Shown here one piece after another: positions 11,788 through 23,391 of a stretch of DNA of 64,000 nucleotides (position 1 is the stretch's first letter; every line of letters begins with the position of its first letter). The notes under the pieces were generated by a model that saw only the letters and a program-made list of their open reading frames with translations, did no database searches and had not been told where the DNA came from. Both the position numbers and the translations under genes were made by a program. This stretch comes from Phallus indusiatus (taxonomy: Eukaryota > Basidiomycota > Agaricomycetes > Phallales > Phallaceae), in the NCBI GenBank assembly GCA_027605045.1, contig JAQFWX010000152.1, positions 1-64,000 on the forward strand, given 5' to 3'.

Positions 11788-13509
11788 TTAAGGTAAAAGA
11801 TATCTCGGATAATCGCATTCTCTGAAATTTATACTGACGGGGAAACTTCGGCGAGGCGTTAACGTTGCGGCAGCCGCTTCGGTCAAACTCGACTTTGGAC
11901 AACGAATGGTGATAGCGTCGAGAGGGTATCCCGCTCTTCGTCGAAACCTTGAACATGCTTTTAGCACGGTAGCATATGTCTTGTCTAACTTCGACCAGTC
12001 TTGTCGTACGTCTATAGATAAGGTGCGAAGAAGAGGACAATTTGGACATCGCGGATTAAGAAGAGCGTCCATGACTTCTTCCTCACTAGGTCCATCATCT
12101 CGAACCCAGCATGCATAAGGCGGAAACGAGATCAATGTGAGAACGGACGCCGTTATTATAGTGCGACATTCAGCATTCCGAAAGATGTATTGAATTTCGA
12201 GGGATTGTAGATTGATCAGTAATGGGAATGTGTTTATGAGATTTTCTGGCGTGTTTGTTGATTCGTCTGCGAAATATAACGTTAAGCATGTTATATTGGA
12301 TAATCTAAACGTCCGCAATAGATTGTAGAGGCTGTCCTCAGCTTGGAAATCTATGTCGTCTTTGTCCATTGAGAACGCATTTTTATATGAACCAGGATGG
12401 CGTTGGTGTTCGAGGGTAAGGGATACATACCCCAACCGGAAAAACGTTAGGTCTAACTCGTTAGACCGTTGTTGAGTGATAAATCGCAATAACAGTGGAG
12501 TTCGAGATATCTTTCGGTGAAAATCGTTGCATTTGATGCGGTAATTCACCTTTTGAGGGAAAACTAGATGGCCGAAAACGAAATTTGGAATATCGACATC
12601 ATTGAAGCTGAGGCTGAGATATTCTAGATGTAGCAGCGAGACTAGTCGAGTATCAGATGATGCCGGAGAAACGAATGTTGGTTCTTCATAAAACGCTGAA
12701 ATTTGAAGAGTATCAAGGGAGGGCGATGATTCGAGCACATCAAGGAGAGTATCACAGCGAATCACCACGCCCTCATTCAGCTCGAGACGAAGACTATGTA
12801 AATTCCGAAAATAAGGCGGAGGAGTAGGATATCGGAAATCATCCAGAACTTGTCGATATACATGTGTCAAATTAGGTGCATCCCCGGAGAACAGGTTCCG
12901 CATAGCGTTCTTTTTGCTCTCGTACAATTCCGTGCGATGGGACCCTCCGATTCTTAGATAAAACTCCTGCAGTATGGGTGCCGGTGCCGGCTGATCTAGT
13001 AACTCTAAGACTCGTTTCGCCAGCGCTTTGAATGATTTATGCTTTTGCAGCGAGAAGTCTACTCGGAGACCCTTGAGTCGGTTCATTTCTTTGAAAACCG
13101 AGGGAAGAACTTGGTTTTGGTACACTTTCGACTGACGAAGAGAGGCATCAAAATCATAGTCGCCTGTATCAATGAACACGATCAGAGGCACATGAGCAGA
13201 TCGACGAAGCATTTCTTTTATCTGTCCCGGTTTCATTTGCGGAATATTGAGACATGTCCACCATGTTGGGTCGGATAGAAGCGCCGCCCTCCACGAACGA
13301 CAAACATGCGACGCTGTTATTGGAGGTAAAATTGTCTCTATACTTATCATTCTGAAAAATGAATATCTACTATCTTCCGCTTCGAGTATTATTTGTCTGA
13401 ATATCTCGTAGGGAAGGCGATCAAGCGCGCGGTGTGTGGACGTTGAACTGTTGACGGTTTTCTTTTTCTTGCGTCCGCTAAACTTGAAATTGAAAGGTAG
13501 GGATAACAT
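11788..13509 (-). CDS. F-box protein, tandem copy 1
   Basis: This is a single-exon gene of 573 residues. The F-box lies at about residues 28-90. It begins LDRLPYEIFRQIILEAEDS and continues ITASHVCRSWRAALLSDP, the segment expected to bind Skp1 in an SCF ubiquitin ligase. The remainder is leucine-rich and irregular, with repeated short LxxLxxL-like segments, as in basidiomycete F-box/LRR-type proteins, and would bind the substrate. The N-terminus is basic (GRKKKKTVNS). It is the downstream-most of three paralogues on the same strand that share the C-terminal SSLTEAA-type motif. No substrate can be inferred. Confidence 0.88.
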   Translation of the reverse strand: MLSLPFNFKFSGRKKKKTVNSSTSTHRALDRLPYEIFRQIILEAEDSRYSFFRMISIETILPPITASHVCRSWRAALLSDPTWWTCLNIPQMKPGQIKEMLRRSAHVPLIVFIDTGDYDFDASLRQSKVYQNQVLPSVFKEMNRLKGLRVDFSLQKHKSFKALAKRVLELLDQPAPAPILQEFYLRIGGSHRTELYESKKNAMRNLFSGDAPNLTHVYRQVLDDFRYPTPPPYFRNLHSLRLELNEGVVIRCDTLLDVLESSPSLDTLQISAFYEEPTFVSPASSDTRLVSLLHLEYLSLSFNDVDIPNFVFGHLVFPQKVNYRIKCNDFHRKISRTPLLLRFITQQRSNELDLTFFRLGYVSLTLEHQRHPGSYKNAFSMDKDDIDFQAEDSLYNLLRTFRLSNITCLTLYFADESTNTPENLINTFPLLINLQSLEIQYIFRNAECRTIITASVLTLISFPPYACWVRDDGPSEEEVMDALLNPRCPNCPLLRTLSIDVRQDWSKLDKTYATVLKACSRFRRRAGYPLDAITIRCPKSSLTEAAAATLTPRRSFPVSINFRECDYPRYLLP

Positions 13510-13978
13510 CTGAGGAATAGGTGAATGACGGTTCTCTCTCTCATCGACGAGTCAATGTTCAACGTTACCTCAGTCTTTGTTGTGTAGATGTTTAAGGTTG
13601 ATACTTATCGGCATCTGATCCTCAAGCCGTGTGAGAAAGTTTCTAAGGTACCGGCCACCAGTGTCCTGCAAGCGCCCGAGCTTATCTGCTCTTGTCGCTG
13701 ACCATCGTCGAGCAGATACTTCAATTATTCGTTGTTCAAACGTTCGCCGACAGAAAACATATATATTACATATTGCGCGTCGAGCGTAGACCTTAACCGT
13801 ATGGATATGGTATTTGTCAGGAGGTTATTGCTTAATATAGGATACCCTAAGTTCGAAGAAATGCACACCATAGTACTTGAAAAGCGTTACATAAAAGAAA
13901 CCGCAAAGATGAAATCATACATAAGAATCGTATGAACTCAGATATGGCATTTAAGAAATTTAAAAAGAGGTTTCTGGT
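13510..13978. other. spacer between F-box copies 1 and 2
   Basis: The part next to copy 1 (about 13500-13600) contains GTTACCTCAGTCTTTGTTGT. The same string recurs upstream of copy 3 (about 17957-17976), so the promoter region was duplicated with the genes. No gene is seen. Confidence 0.55.
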
Positions 13979-15703
13979 TTAGCATAAGTGCCGCAAGTGA
14001 GATTGTTCTTTCGAGGTGACAGTGATGGGAAATCCTTGAAGAAGTTGCAGAAAAGTCACGGCTTCTTCGGTCAAGCTCGATTCTGAACAACGGATGGTTA
14101 TAGCCTCGAAGGGATGTCCCGTCTTCTGTCGAAAGTCACAACACGCCCCTAGCATGGTAGCATATTCTCCAGCTAACTTCAAGGAATCTGTCGGTACGCT
14201 TATATCCAATGCGCGAAGGGAAGGACAAGGACACGTAAGCTTGGAGTTGTTGTCACCGTCATCGCCATCATCACGACTGTTAGAGTCAACTCGGTTTACA
14301 AAGGCCGGAGGCAATATTAATAAGAAAGTGGATGGGGGAAGTACTACGGTAGAAGTCCCGCCAATTACATGAGGGTCTTGAGAATCGTATCGAATTTCGA
14401 GGATTTCTAAATTAACCAGTAATGGAAAAGTTTTTTGTATCCTTGTCTGTGTATCTGTCAGCGTGGTTGTGAAATTCAAATTCAACGTTAAGCATGTTAT
14501 GTCGGATAATCGGAATATCTGCAGTAGATTATGGAGGCTGTCCTCGGTCTGGGAGGGTAGAAGTGAGTCTTGAATAAACGTACTCGCGTGAGGGGTTCGC
14601 TGTTGGTCGTGGAAGGCAAGAAGGACCTCCCATCGAAAAAAAGATACATGTAGATAGGTGAGTCGTCGCTGGGCGAGAAAATCCAATAATAGTGCGGTAT
14701 GAAATATTTTTCGCTGAAAATCGATGCATTCAATGTGATAGTTGACGCTTTGAGGGAAAATAAGATGTCCCAAAACAAGATTTGCGATTACAACACCACA
14801 GAAATTTTTGAGGCTGAGGCTTTGTAGGTGTGGCAGTGAGACTCGTCGAGCAGCAGACGCTGAAGGAAAAAGAGCTGGGTTCTCCTGAGACACTCGAATT
14901 TCGAGGGCACGAAGGGAGGGTGATGATTGGAGTACATCAAGAAAAGTATCGCATTGAATCAGCATGTGTCCTCTGAAATGGAGACAAAGACTATGTAAGT
15001 TTTGAAAACAGGGTGAAGACTGGAGATCTCCAAGCTGGAAAGCATTGTCTGAGATTTGTTGAGATATATGTTTCAGATTAGGGGCGTTCCCGGAGAACAG
15101 GTCTTGAATGATTTTGTTGCATTTGTACAGTTTCGCTTGGTAGTGCAACTCGGCCCCAAGGTAAAACTCCTGCAGCATGGGTGCTGGCTGATCGAGCGAC
15201 TTCAAGAGTTGGTACGTCAGCGATCTGAATGATTGTTGAGTCGGTATTGAGACGTGTATTTGGAGCTTTTTAATCCGGCTCATCTCTTTAAAAACCAAAG
15301 AAAAGGTTTCGTTTTGGCACACTTCTTCAGGCGGATAAAAAGGGTTATCACAGTTATAAATGTTTTCTTCTATGAACACGTTTAGCGGTGCGTGGGCTGA
15401 TCGATGGAGCATCTCTTTTATTTGTTGCGGTTTCATTTGCAGTATCTTAAGGCATGTCCACATCGATGGGTCGGATAGAAGCGCCGCCCTCCACGATCGA
15501 CAAACATGCGACGCTGTTATTGGAGGTAAAATTATCCCCGGGCTTGAGGGGAGGTAAAACGATAAAAATTCATCGTCCGCATCTCGTATTATTGGTCGGA
15601 GTAAATCGTAGGGGAGGTGGTCAAACATGTATAAGGATGAGTTGTGGACAGGTTTCTTGTCAGTGGGCCCCCAACAAAGGAATGAAACGCGAAGCGGTGA
15701 CAC
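13979..15703 (-). CDS. F-box protein, tandem copy 2
   Basis: This is a single-exon gene of 574 residues, collinear with its two neighbours. The F-box begins FDHLPYDLLRPIIRDADDEF and continues ITASHVCRSWRAALLSDP, which is nearly identical to copy 1. The leucine-rich remainder has diverged much more than the F-box, the usual pattern when the substrate-binding part evolves quickly. The C-terminus keeps CSESSLTEEAVTFLQ. As an SCF adaptor it should act in the nucleus or cytoplasm. Nothing suggests truncation. Confidence 0.87.
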   Translation of the reverse strand: MSPLRVSFLCWGPTDKKPVHNSSLYMFDHLPYDLLRPIIRDADDEFLSFYLPSSPGIILPPITASHVCRSWRAALLSDPSMWTCLKILQMKPQQIKEMLHRSAHAPLNVFIEENIYNCDNPFYPPEEVCQNETFSLVFKEMSRIKKLQIHVSIPTQQSFRSLTYQLLKSLDQPAPMLQEFYLGAELHYQAKLYKCNKIIQDLFSGNAPNLKHISQQISDNAFQLGDLQSSPCFQNLHSLCLHFRGHMLIQCDTFLDVLQSSPSLRALEIRVSQENPALFPSASAARRVSLPHLQSLSLKNFCGVVIANLVLGHLIFPQSVNYHIECIDFQRKIFHTALLLDFLAQRRLTYLHVSFFRWEVLLAFHDQQRTPHASTFIQDSLLPSQTEDSLHNLLQIFRLSDITCLTLNLNFTTTLTDTQTRIQKTFPLLVNLEILEIRYDSQDPHVIGGTSTVVLPPSTFLLILPPAFVNRVDSNSRDDGDDGDNNSKLTCPCPSLRALDISVPTDSLKLAGEYATMLGACCDFRQKTGHPFEAITIRCSESSLTEEAVTFLQLLQGFPITVTSKEQSHLRHLC

Positions 15704-16251
15704 CCGAGCGCCAAGCTCTCAAAACACATCTCACGAACGTCGAAAACCAACCGAAAAAGTGGCGCAAATGCAGGAACATTTGTTAGATAATTTCTTACAA
15801 GCAAGTGACTTCAAAAATTTACGAAGCATCGTCCTATAATTTGTGGGATAAAGCAACAGGGCATGACACTTTTCAATTCCAAAGTCTTACTAGTAGTGTT
15901 TGTGATGAGTCAGGTGTGTTTAGAATGGGAGATTGAGTGTGAGAGAAACGAGTTTGAAGTAGTGTATAAATGTGAAGGGGAATGAACGAAGGGACTAAAA
16001 GGTACTATGCGAGATCATGTGAAATGCTTGTGTAGTATGGTGGGGGGGATGAATGAATTTATGTAAGGTTTGCGCATGCATATTTGACCGGAAAAAAAAG
16101 TAACGAAGATCTGCTAGAAAAGATGACGCAAATGAATTAAGGGGATTGACTGTTGAAAATATAATTATGGTCACCTCCAGAGAAAAAAATACCCACTAAA
16201 ACAATAGCTTAACCTTTGCGAACTCGCTTGAAGAGAATTCGCTTCCGATAC
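15704..16251. other. spacer between F-box copies 2 and 3
   Basis: This is an AT-rich spacer with only short unsupported frames. It should contain the copy 2 promoter and the copy 3 terminator region. Confidence 0.5.
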
Positions 16252-17898
16252 CTAGTTTTCCTTCAAAATGGTAACGGGGAAGTCCGGACAAGATTGCAAT
16301 ATGGCAGCAGCATCATCCGTCAAATTTGATTCTAAACAACGGATCATTATAACCTCCAAGGGGTGTCCCGCTCTTCGTCGAATATCTGAGCACGCCTTTA
16401 GCAGGATAGCGTATGTCTTATCTAATGTTGTCCATTCCCGTTTTACACCTATATCCAACGTGTGAAGGAGAGGACAAGGACATTGCGTGAGAAGAGTGTC
16501 GTCTTGAATTCCATTATAGCAATTACTGGGGCAACCATCCCGAATCCAGCTCGCCAAAGGCAGAGGTAAAATCAACATCAAAATGGATGCCGGAATTACT
16601 GCACCGTCACTACGAAGAGCATCCCAAAAGTCGTAATGGATTTGGAAAATTTTCAAGTTGACCAGCAAGGGAAAGGTGTTTACCAATCTCGTTGGCGTAC
16701 TCGTTAACATACTTATGTATTGCAGATTCAAGCATGTTATATCGGATAACTTGAACATCTGTAATAAATTATGGAGGCTGTCCGAAGGCTCGTGGGATCC
16801 GTCGTCCGAGGTTGAAAATGTATCTGCGTGAGGTTTCGGATGCTGTTCGTGGAAGTAAAGGTGCACATTATCCCATCGATAAAAATACATTTGTAAATAG
16901 GTGAGTTGCTGCTGGGCGATGAAATTCATTAACGATCCAGTTTGAGATATTTTCTGCTGAAAATCGAGGCATCTAATGTAATAATTGACGTTTCGAGGAA
17001 AAAAGACATGACCCAAAACGAGATTTGTGAGGTCGACATTGGAGAAGTCTTTGAGAGCGAGACTTCGTAGATGTGGCAGTACGACTCGTCGGTCAGCAGA
17101 TCCGGGAGGAATAAATGCTGGTTGTTCACGAGTCGGCCGGATTTCGAGAGTACGAAGAGACGGCGATGATTCGAGTATATCAAGAAAGATATCACAGGGA
17201 ATCACTATGCGCCTTCTCAGTCTGAGATTAAGACTATACAGATTTCGAAAGCAAGGGAAAGATGAAAGTTGGTGGAAATCCTCGGAAACTTGTCGAAGTA
17301 TATGTTTCAGATTGGGAACATTCTCTAAGAAGCGATTAAAGTTCCTGCTTTCGAATATCTCCGCTTGGTGATGCAACTCGACATTCATATAAAACTTCTG
17401 CAGCATGGGCGCCGGTTGATTGAGCGACCATATGACTTCGTGTGCCAGCGTTCTGAAGGAATGATGTATCTGCATCGAGACGTTTATTTGAAGTCTTTTA
17501 AATCGGTTTATCTCTTTGAAAACAGAGGGTATAGTTTCCTCTTGGTACACTTCCAGCAATTGTAGAGTGGTATCGTGACGATACTCGGTTGTTTCGACGA
17601 ACACATTCAGTGGAGCATGGACCGATCGATGAAGAAATTCTGTTACTTGTTGCGGTTTCATTTGCGGTATCCTAAGACATGTCCACATCGACGGGTCAGA
17701 TAAAAGGGCTGCCCTCCACGAACGGCAAACATGCGACGCTGTCGTTGGAGGCAAAAATATCTCTGGACCTGGCGGGATCAAAGGCGATGAAAAACCATCA
17801 TCCATATCTCGTATTATTCGCCTGAATAGTTCGTAGGGAAGGCGGTTAAGCATGTGTATGAACGCAAAGTGGTGACAGGTTTCCTGTTTATGAGACAA
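16252..17898 (-). CDS. F-box protein, tandem copy 3
   Basis: This is a single-exon gene of 548 residues and the upstream-most of the three. The F-box begins LNRLPYELFRRIIRDMDDGF and continues TTASHVCRSWRAALLSDP. The rest is a leucine-rich region aligning along its length with copies 1 and 2, ending with the related CLESNLTDDAAAILQ segment. It is slightly shorter at the N-terminus than copy 2. Function as a substrate adaptor of an SCF ligase follows from the family; the target is unknown. Confidence 0.87.
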   Translation of the reverse strand: MSHKQETCHHFAFIHMLNRLPYELFRRIIRDMDDGFSSPLIPPGPEIFLPPTTASHVCRSWRAALLSDPSMWTCLRIPQMKPQQVTEFLHRSVHAPLNVFVETTEYRHDTTLQLLEVYQEETIPSVFKEINRFKRLQINVSMQIHHSFRTLAHEVIWSLNQPAPMLQKFYMNVELHHQAEIFESRNFNRFLENVPNLKHILRQVSEDFHQLSSFPCFRNLYSLNLRLRRRIVIPCDIFLDILESSPSLRTLEIRPTREQPAFIPPGSADRRVVLPHLRSLALKDFSNVDLTNLVLGHVFFPRNVNYYIRCLDFQQKISQTGSLMNFIAQQQLTYLQMYFYRWDNVHLYFHEQHPKPHADTFSTSDDGSHEPSDSLHNLLQMFKLSDITCLNLQYISMLTSTPTRLVNTFPLLVNLKIFQIHYDFWDALRSDGAVIPASILMLILPLPLASWIRDGCPSNCYNGIQDDTLLTQCPCPLLHTLDIGVKREWTTLDKTYAILLKACSDIRRRAGHPLEVIMIRCLESNLTDDAAAILQSCPDFPVTILKEN

Positions 17899-18914
17899 AC
17901 AAACTTCAATAGAGAAATACTAGGTGAATAACGATTTCCTCGTTCGTCAATAAAACATTACCTCAGTCTTTGTTGTGCTGAATAGATCGTCCTGATTAAA
18001 CCGCGCCGTGCGTGAGAGTAAACTCGGCGGGGTCAGAAATCTATGCTTCATTAAGTATGTGAATGATCTTCAAGTTCGCAAGGTTTGGGGAAAATTACAA
18101 AGTTGGGGATGGCTTTGGACTGAGGTTTAGATAGAGTGCACACAAATGCGCGAACATTGAATGAAACGAAGTTCGCGAACGATATGACTTGTTGAGTTTT
18201 GACGATCACGTAAGCTACTGTATAATTTCGAGGCACAACGCTCAACACGGTTCAACATCTAGTAGTTCTTTTACCGTGAGGGTGACAAAGATTTATTTGC
18301 TTAGTATCGGCGATAGTACCAAGATATACCAATTTTAAGACTTTCCGGCAGCCTTGTAAAAAAATAAAAGCCAATTTTTTGTGACTTGAAAGCTGAGTCG
18401 GATTGAAGGCAAAGCCAGATGACTGTTCATGCGCTTTCGACAGTTATTGAACAGGAAGATCCTAGTGAATTCCTTGGTACAAATATACATATATGATACA
18501 ACGTACATCTAACCAAACATGTACTAATCTATACAATATTTTTAACTCGTGGCTGTTCAGAATCAGGTACTATTCAAAAAATAATACCAAATCTCGGAAA
18601 ACCAGTTCCGAGATGGATTAATTTAGAATTGGAGCGACCTAAGCTGAATATTCATATCGAAGAAGACAAGTTTGAAACGAGATAATTGACAGTCAAAGAA
18701 CAGATAAATGAAAAAAGCGAAAGGATAGTTGAGGGATGTTATGAGGGATGAGAGATAAATCGAACGAGGTCGGGGAAGGTTTTGCAGATTAATGGCTTGG
18801 TGATGGATGGTATAAGGTATGATGTCGATAGCGGTGTTATTGTAACTAGGCTCCGGCTGGATGGGAATGCGAAATTGGACAGATAATTCAAATGCGGAAC
18901 GCGAAAAAAGGTTT
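17899..18914. other. intergenic
   Basis: This region holds the promoter of F-box copy 3, including the GTTACCTCAGTCTTTGTTGT string shared with copy 1, followed by AT-rich sequence. The frames at 18051-18248 and 18739-18936 have no recognisable features. Confidence 0.5.
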
Positions 18915-19560
18915 TCAAGCGCGGTAGCTCCTCCATGGTGCGGAGTGTTGATCTTCCTGGTGGATCATGATATCATGTTCATTACGGCTCATGAACCGCG
19001 TTACGTCGAGTCTGCCGAAATCTTCAATGAGGGTATCGAGATCAAGGCAGCTTTTCATGGATGACGGCATAGGCGCGTGCCTGTGAGGGTTTGGGTGAAG
19101 TACGTGTGGTGGCGGATAGTGACCTGGTGATCGGTACGCTCCTGCCTTTCGCGCAGTTCGTAAGGCGGTGATAGCTGCGTGCAATTGACCTAGTGCTTTG
19201 ACGTTCCATGGAGCCTCGGCACCTTGTTGTGGAAGACGAGACAATGTTGAGCTCAGGCGTTTGGTCATGTTTTGAAGCTGAAAAAGAGCGTGGTGAGTTA
19301 AAAAACAAAAGGTGTTATAAAGAATGATGAAATCTTACATTCTCTTCAATCACTTCCGGGTCGCCACCGAGGGTCAAAGACGCTGCAGAGTGCACCAGTA
19401 CGGCTTGAGCTTGGAGTTCGAAAGGGCAGTATGGTTGCTGCATTAGATGCCACGCCAGTTGCATTGCACGAGGAATGTCATCTCGACGCAAAGCATTGTA
19501 AACTGCATCGGCAAGAGAATTGATGGTGGTGACAGTGTTGTTTGTCGAGGCGCGGGACAT
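18915..19560 (-). CDS. small helical protein of unknown function
   Basis: Two exons, 19339-19560 and 18915-19277, give 194 residues. The 61-nt GT-AG intron joins EVIEEN to LQNMTKRL in frame. The first half is probably all-helical (INSLADAVYNALRRDDIPRA, then MQLAWHLM). The middle is Pro/His-rich (YPPPHVLHPNPHRHAP) and the end is polar. The ordered codon pattern and clean splice support a real gene. I do not recognise a family, and no neighbour suggests a role. Confidence 0.6.
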
Positions 19561-22500
19561 TCTTTCTTTGCTTTGCGTAGTGTAGAATGGAGAACTGGTG
19601 TGAAAGAGCCGACTTCGGACACGTAGGATAATGGAAAGAAGCTCTTGGACTGAGTGGCAACCTTGCTGAGGAACTTCTGGTGACTTGCTAGTCGACGTCT
19701 TTATATAACATGGTGGGTTTGTTGCAAGCTAACGAGCCGAATTAGGACGCACATAAAAAGATAATACACCCAATTAGGTAGGAGATATCAGACACCCGAA
19801 GCCAAGAACCCTGCGACCCTAGTATACTGTCGGAGTTCTGGATCCCAGTTTGTTTTTATTGTCCTAATTGTTCGTGCGACTACTTTGGGATAAGGAAAAA
19901 GACCAAAGTAATGGCGTGCACTATGATTGCATGACAACCATAGAATTATATGTGATTATTTGAGTGTGATGCAGCAGAAATGAACCAGGATCGAGATCTG
20001 TCATAATTTTGGCTTTCCTCATTCGTATGGATTCACATAGAACGACGATGAAAGAATTTTTCCTTTTTGTTTATTCCATTTTTGATTAGGAGGGCCATGT
20101 TAACCGAAGGCGTGAGAGTGAAAAAGGGATGCCTTTTGTTATTGTTTCGTGAACAAATTCGAAAAGCAGTGATAGTGGAGATACGATGCATGTGATGCGT
20201 GACGTCCATGTTTTTTTGTGTACCCTAATTTGGGCATTGACGCTTTCTATTTTGGGCAAAAAGGTGGGGATGCCGAGCTGTGCCGGCACTTTCCGAATTT
20301 GAAATTTGTCAGTTCATTGGCTGTTTTTCTACTCCAAATGCAGCGATCTCCCTCGATATCACCCACGACGGAGAAATGGTTATTGAGAAGTTCATTATGA
20401 GTGAGAGAGATTCTTTTGTACCACTAATACCACTGACGTGTTGTGGTAGCCAACAGACTTGGTAAATTACTTTCTTCGGGAACATAATAATACAGTTATG
20501 TGAAAAGGATGAAACTCCCACCCTTTGTGAATCGATGATTCTTTGATAAGACTCATTCATTATACCCTGTTAATTATGGCTTCTGTCGCCCATTTACCGC
20601 CCTGTGAGTCATGTTCTCAGTGCAAAATCCTTATTTGCGCCAACAAGTTTGAAGTTTCATACCGGACATGAACATGAATCTTGTCATGAACTCTCGTCGC
20701 CTTGAGATCATGTTCACTAGGGTATTTCTTTATTAATCTACCATGTCATGGCGATACCTTTCAATGGTTTCCCAAGAAATAACACAAATAGATCTTCGTT
20801 CCGAGTCGCCGCCACTTTAACCATTTGCAAATAGATGACTCGACCAACTCGCGACGCAACTGTTGCTATCGATATTTCCTCCCCTTTGTAAACTAAGCAA
20901 CATACCCGTGCGCACGAGCTTTAACTTATGAGGCCTGGAGATTAAGTGAGTACTAGGAGTTGAGTGTATTAGTCCTGAAACTCCCGCATTGTCTCAAACG
21001 ATTCAAGGCTAACAGTTTGATTTCATAAGGCGTGACCCACAAAAAATTGGCATTCATAATATTACAATGAAATCATCACGGTGATGAACACTGAATAACC
21101 CTGAGTCGAAACTTCTTCTTGAGCCTCGCACTAAGAGAAGAACCTGATAAACTTTCGTCGGTTGTTTGGATGCTCGACGCCGAAAATTCTTCTTCTTCCT
21201 CCAGTGACATTCAAAGTTGGTCTTCCTTTTCATCGTGATGTCGAGCAGCGGCCTTAGGCACAAACGTTCGGAACCACCGCTATCAGAATGCACATATACT
21301 ACGAAACGTTACTTGTAGTCTGATAGGCAGGCTATGGCAGTTAAAGGAGAACCAGTGGCTACTCCATCTCACAACCATTGTGACTCGAGCGCGTGCTCCT
21401 TCAGTATACAATCTTTCCGGTCCCCGTTTGTCACTTCTCGTATTCGCCAGCAGATTACTAGGCTCAGCTGTAGGCTGAACCTGCCTCGCCGACACGGTTT
21501 CCCAATTAACAATCTAAACTGACGTTTTTTTTTCGAGGCGAGTGACTTGACCGAAACTACTGGCACTGAGCATGTTCCACCGTTTCATTCCAATTGAAGA
21601 CTTCCTAACCTGAAAAAAGATGCGCAGTTAGCATACTTTCTTATTTTCCCAAAGCCCCTTCACTTATTACTTCTGGTAGCAAATACCGCACAGGCTCAAT
21701 GGACATTACTAAGATTCTGGACTTCGATTTTCATTCTTCTTTATAGGATTCGGTGCTTAATTTTTTGCTGTTATAAGAAGTTTAGAAACAAATTGCGATA
21801 ATGATCATTAACCAGAGCTTATCGCTATAGTGATTTGGCTGCGTCAAAGAGTTTAATGGTAAGAGAGAGCCGCTTTAACAAGATGTAACGCTATATTACT
21901 AAATAGCCTTTGGTCCCCTATTATTTTAACTGGTATTCGCTCGCTTCTTTCATAATTTTGTGCGCCAATACGATTACCCTTGCTGCAATTCTCAGTGTTT
22001 TCCGAGTCGCTTTCAGAATAACGGCGTTCGCTTGTATCACCACCGATTGAATTCTCGCTCATGCATGCACGCGCTTGCTACGTGCAGAATTGACTTTGGG
22101 GTTACTATTCTCTTGATCGTTACCTATGCCAATTTTTCATCGAACTCGCTTCCGAACAAGAAAAATGTTTGGACGTTCAGCGAAGTGCCCCGCTTTTCAG
22201 TATCTTAAGCTTGGATTCGACGACATAATGCATATTATTAAAACTTTATCATGCGCGCGTTAATCTCGCTTTTTGAATATCTCCTTGAAGTTTTACGTAG
22301 ACAGGAACGTTTTTAAACTGCGGGAAAAATCCAAGGAATGGAGCTTTCTATTCGACCGGCTTGTAATCGTGATGGACTATTTCTCCATTCCCTTGGGAGG
22401 TCGCACAGGTCAAGCGGGCACTCGTCTGCGTAAACGATGTACAATATTTCTGGCTGCATTGAGACCTATTATGTCTGGCTTCGAATAGCTGAGTGGCTGG

Positions 22501-23391
22501 CTCAGGCTAAATGCTATCAATAATGGTACTTTTTCTTGAGATTTTGATAGGTCCATCAAGTGTTGTTATCATCGTTGCTAGCATATGACCACGCTTCATT
22601 GACAGTACGTCTAGCTGGATGAGATACCCGAACCCCAACGGGTAATGGTCATGACACTGTTTTCTTAGAACCGGACCAGTGACAACCATTTTTAGTAAGT
22701 AATATAGACGCATGTAATTGAAATAGATATTAATATAAACCTTCCCCCGCCGCGGTGATGCATTTAATTGGAAAGCTTAATACTAGACGAAGCGTATTCA
22801 GTTCGATTTCAGATTAGGTTTTGTTGTACTGAATCAGATCTGAAAATTGCAAGATAACGTTTGTAGTAAATGTAAATCGTATATGTATAACCTACAGTCG
22901 GTAAATGCAGCATTCAAATACATCCCACTCCAGTTTTTCAAGGGCATATAATAAATTAATGCTCGATTTTTAATTAGTCAGGAACAAAACGTTGGGTGAA
23001 ATGGCGTAAACCTTAAAGCATAGAAAAGTTGCCACAAGGGGTAGGTACATTATGATGCTAATCAATGTATACAGGTACATATTATTCTATGTGCGATAAG
23101 GACAAATTCCACAATGGGTCTAGCTAGTGTGACAGTAATAATTGATTAGGATCGAGATATAAATAAAGTTCTGGAGGTAACATATGATAGAAGATAATAC
23201 TTGCAAATATGTGAGGTAGAAGTCAGCTATACAATACATATGTAGATCCCGAAGTGTTGTCGCCCGCACTTGCGGTGAATGAAGATCACGGCATGTCCCA
23301 CTGGCAAACGTCTTCAAGTGTATGTTTATCGATTATCCTCGTCCGATGATTGGTGAGACCTCCCGACGTTGAAGGCCCTGAAGCTCCACCT
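19561..23391. other. gene-poor 3.8-kb stretch
   Basis: Both strands carry only short frames without recognisable domains or convincing splice links. No terminal repeats, transposase or reverse-transcriptase motifs were seen. It may be intergenic sequence or strongly decayed repeat material. Confidence 0.45.
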
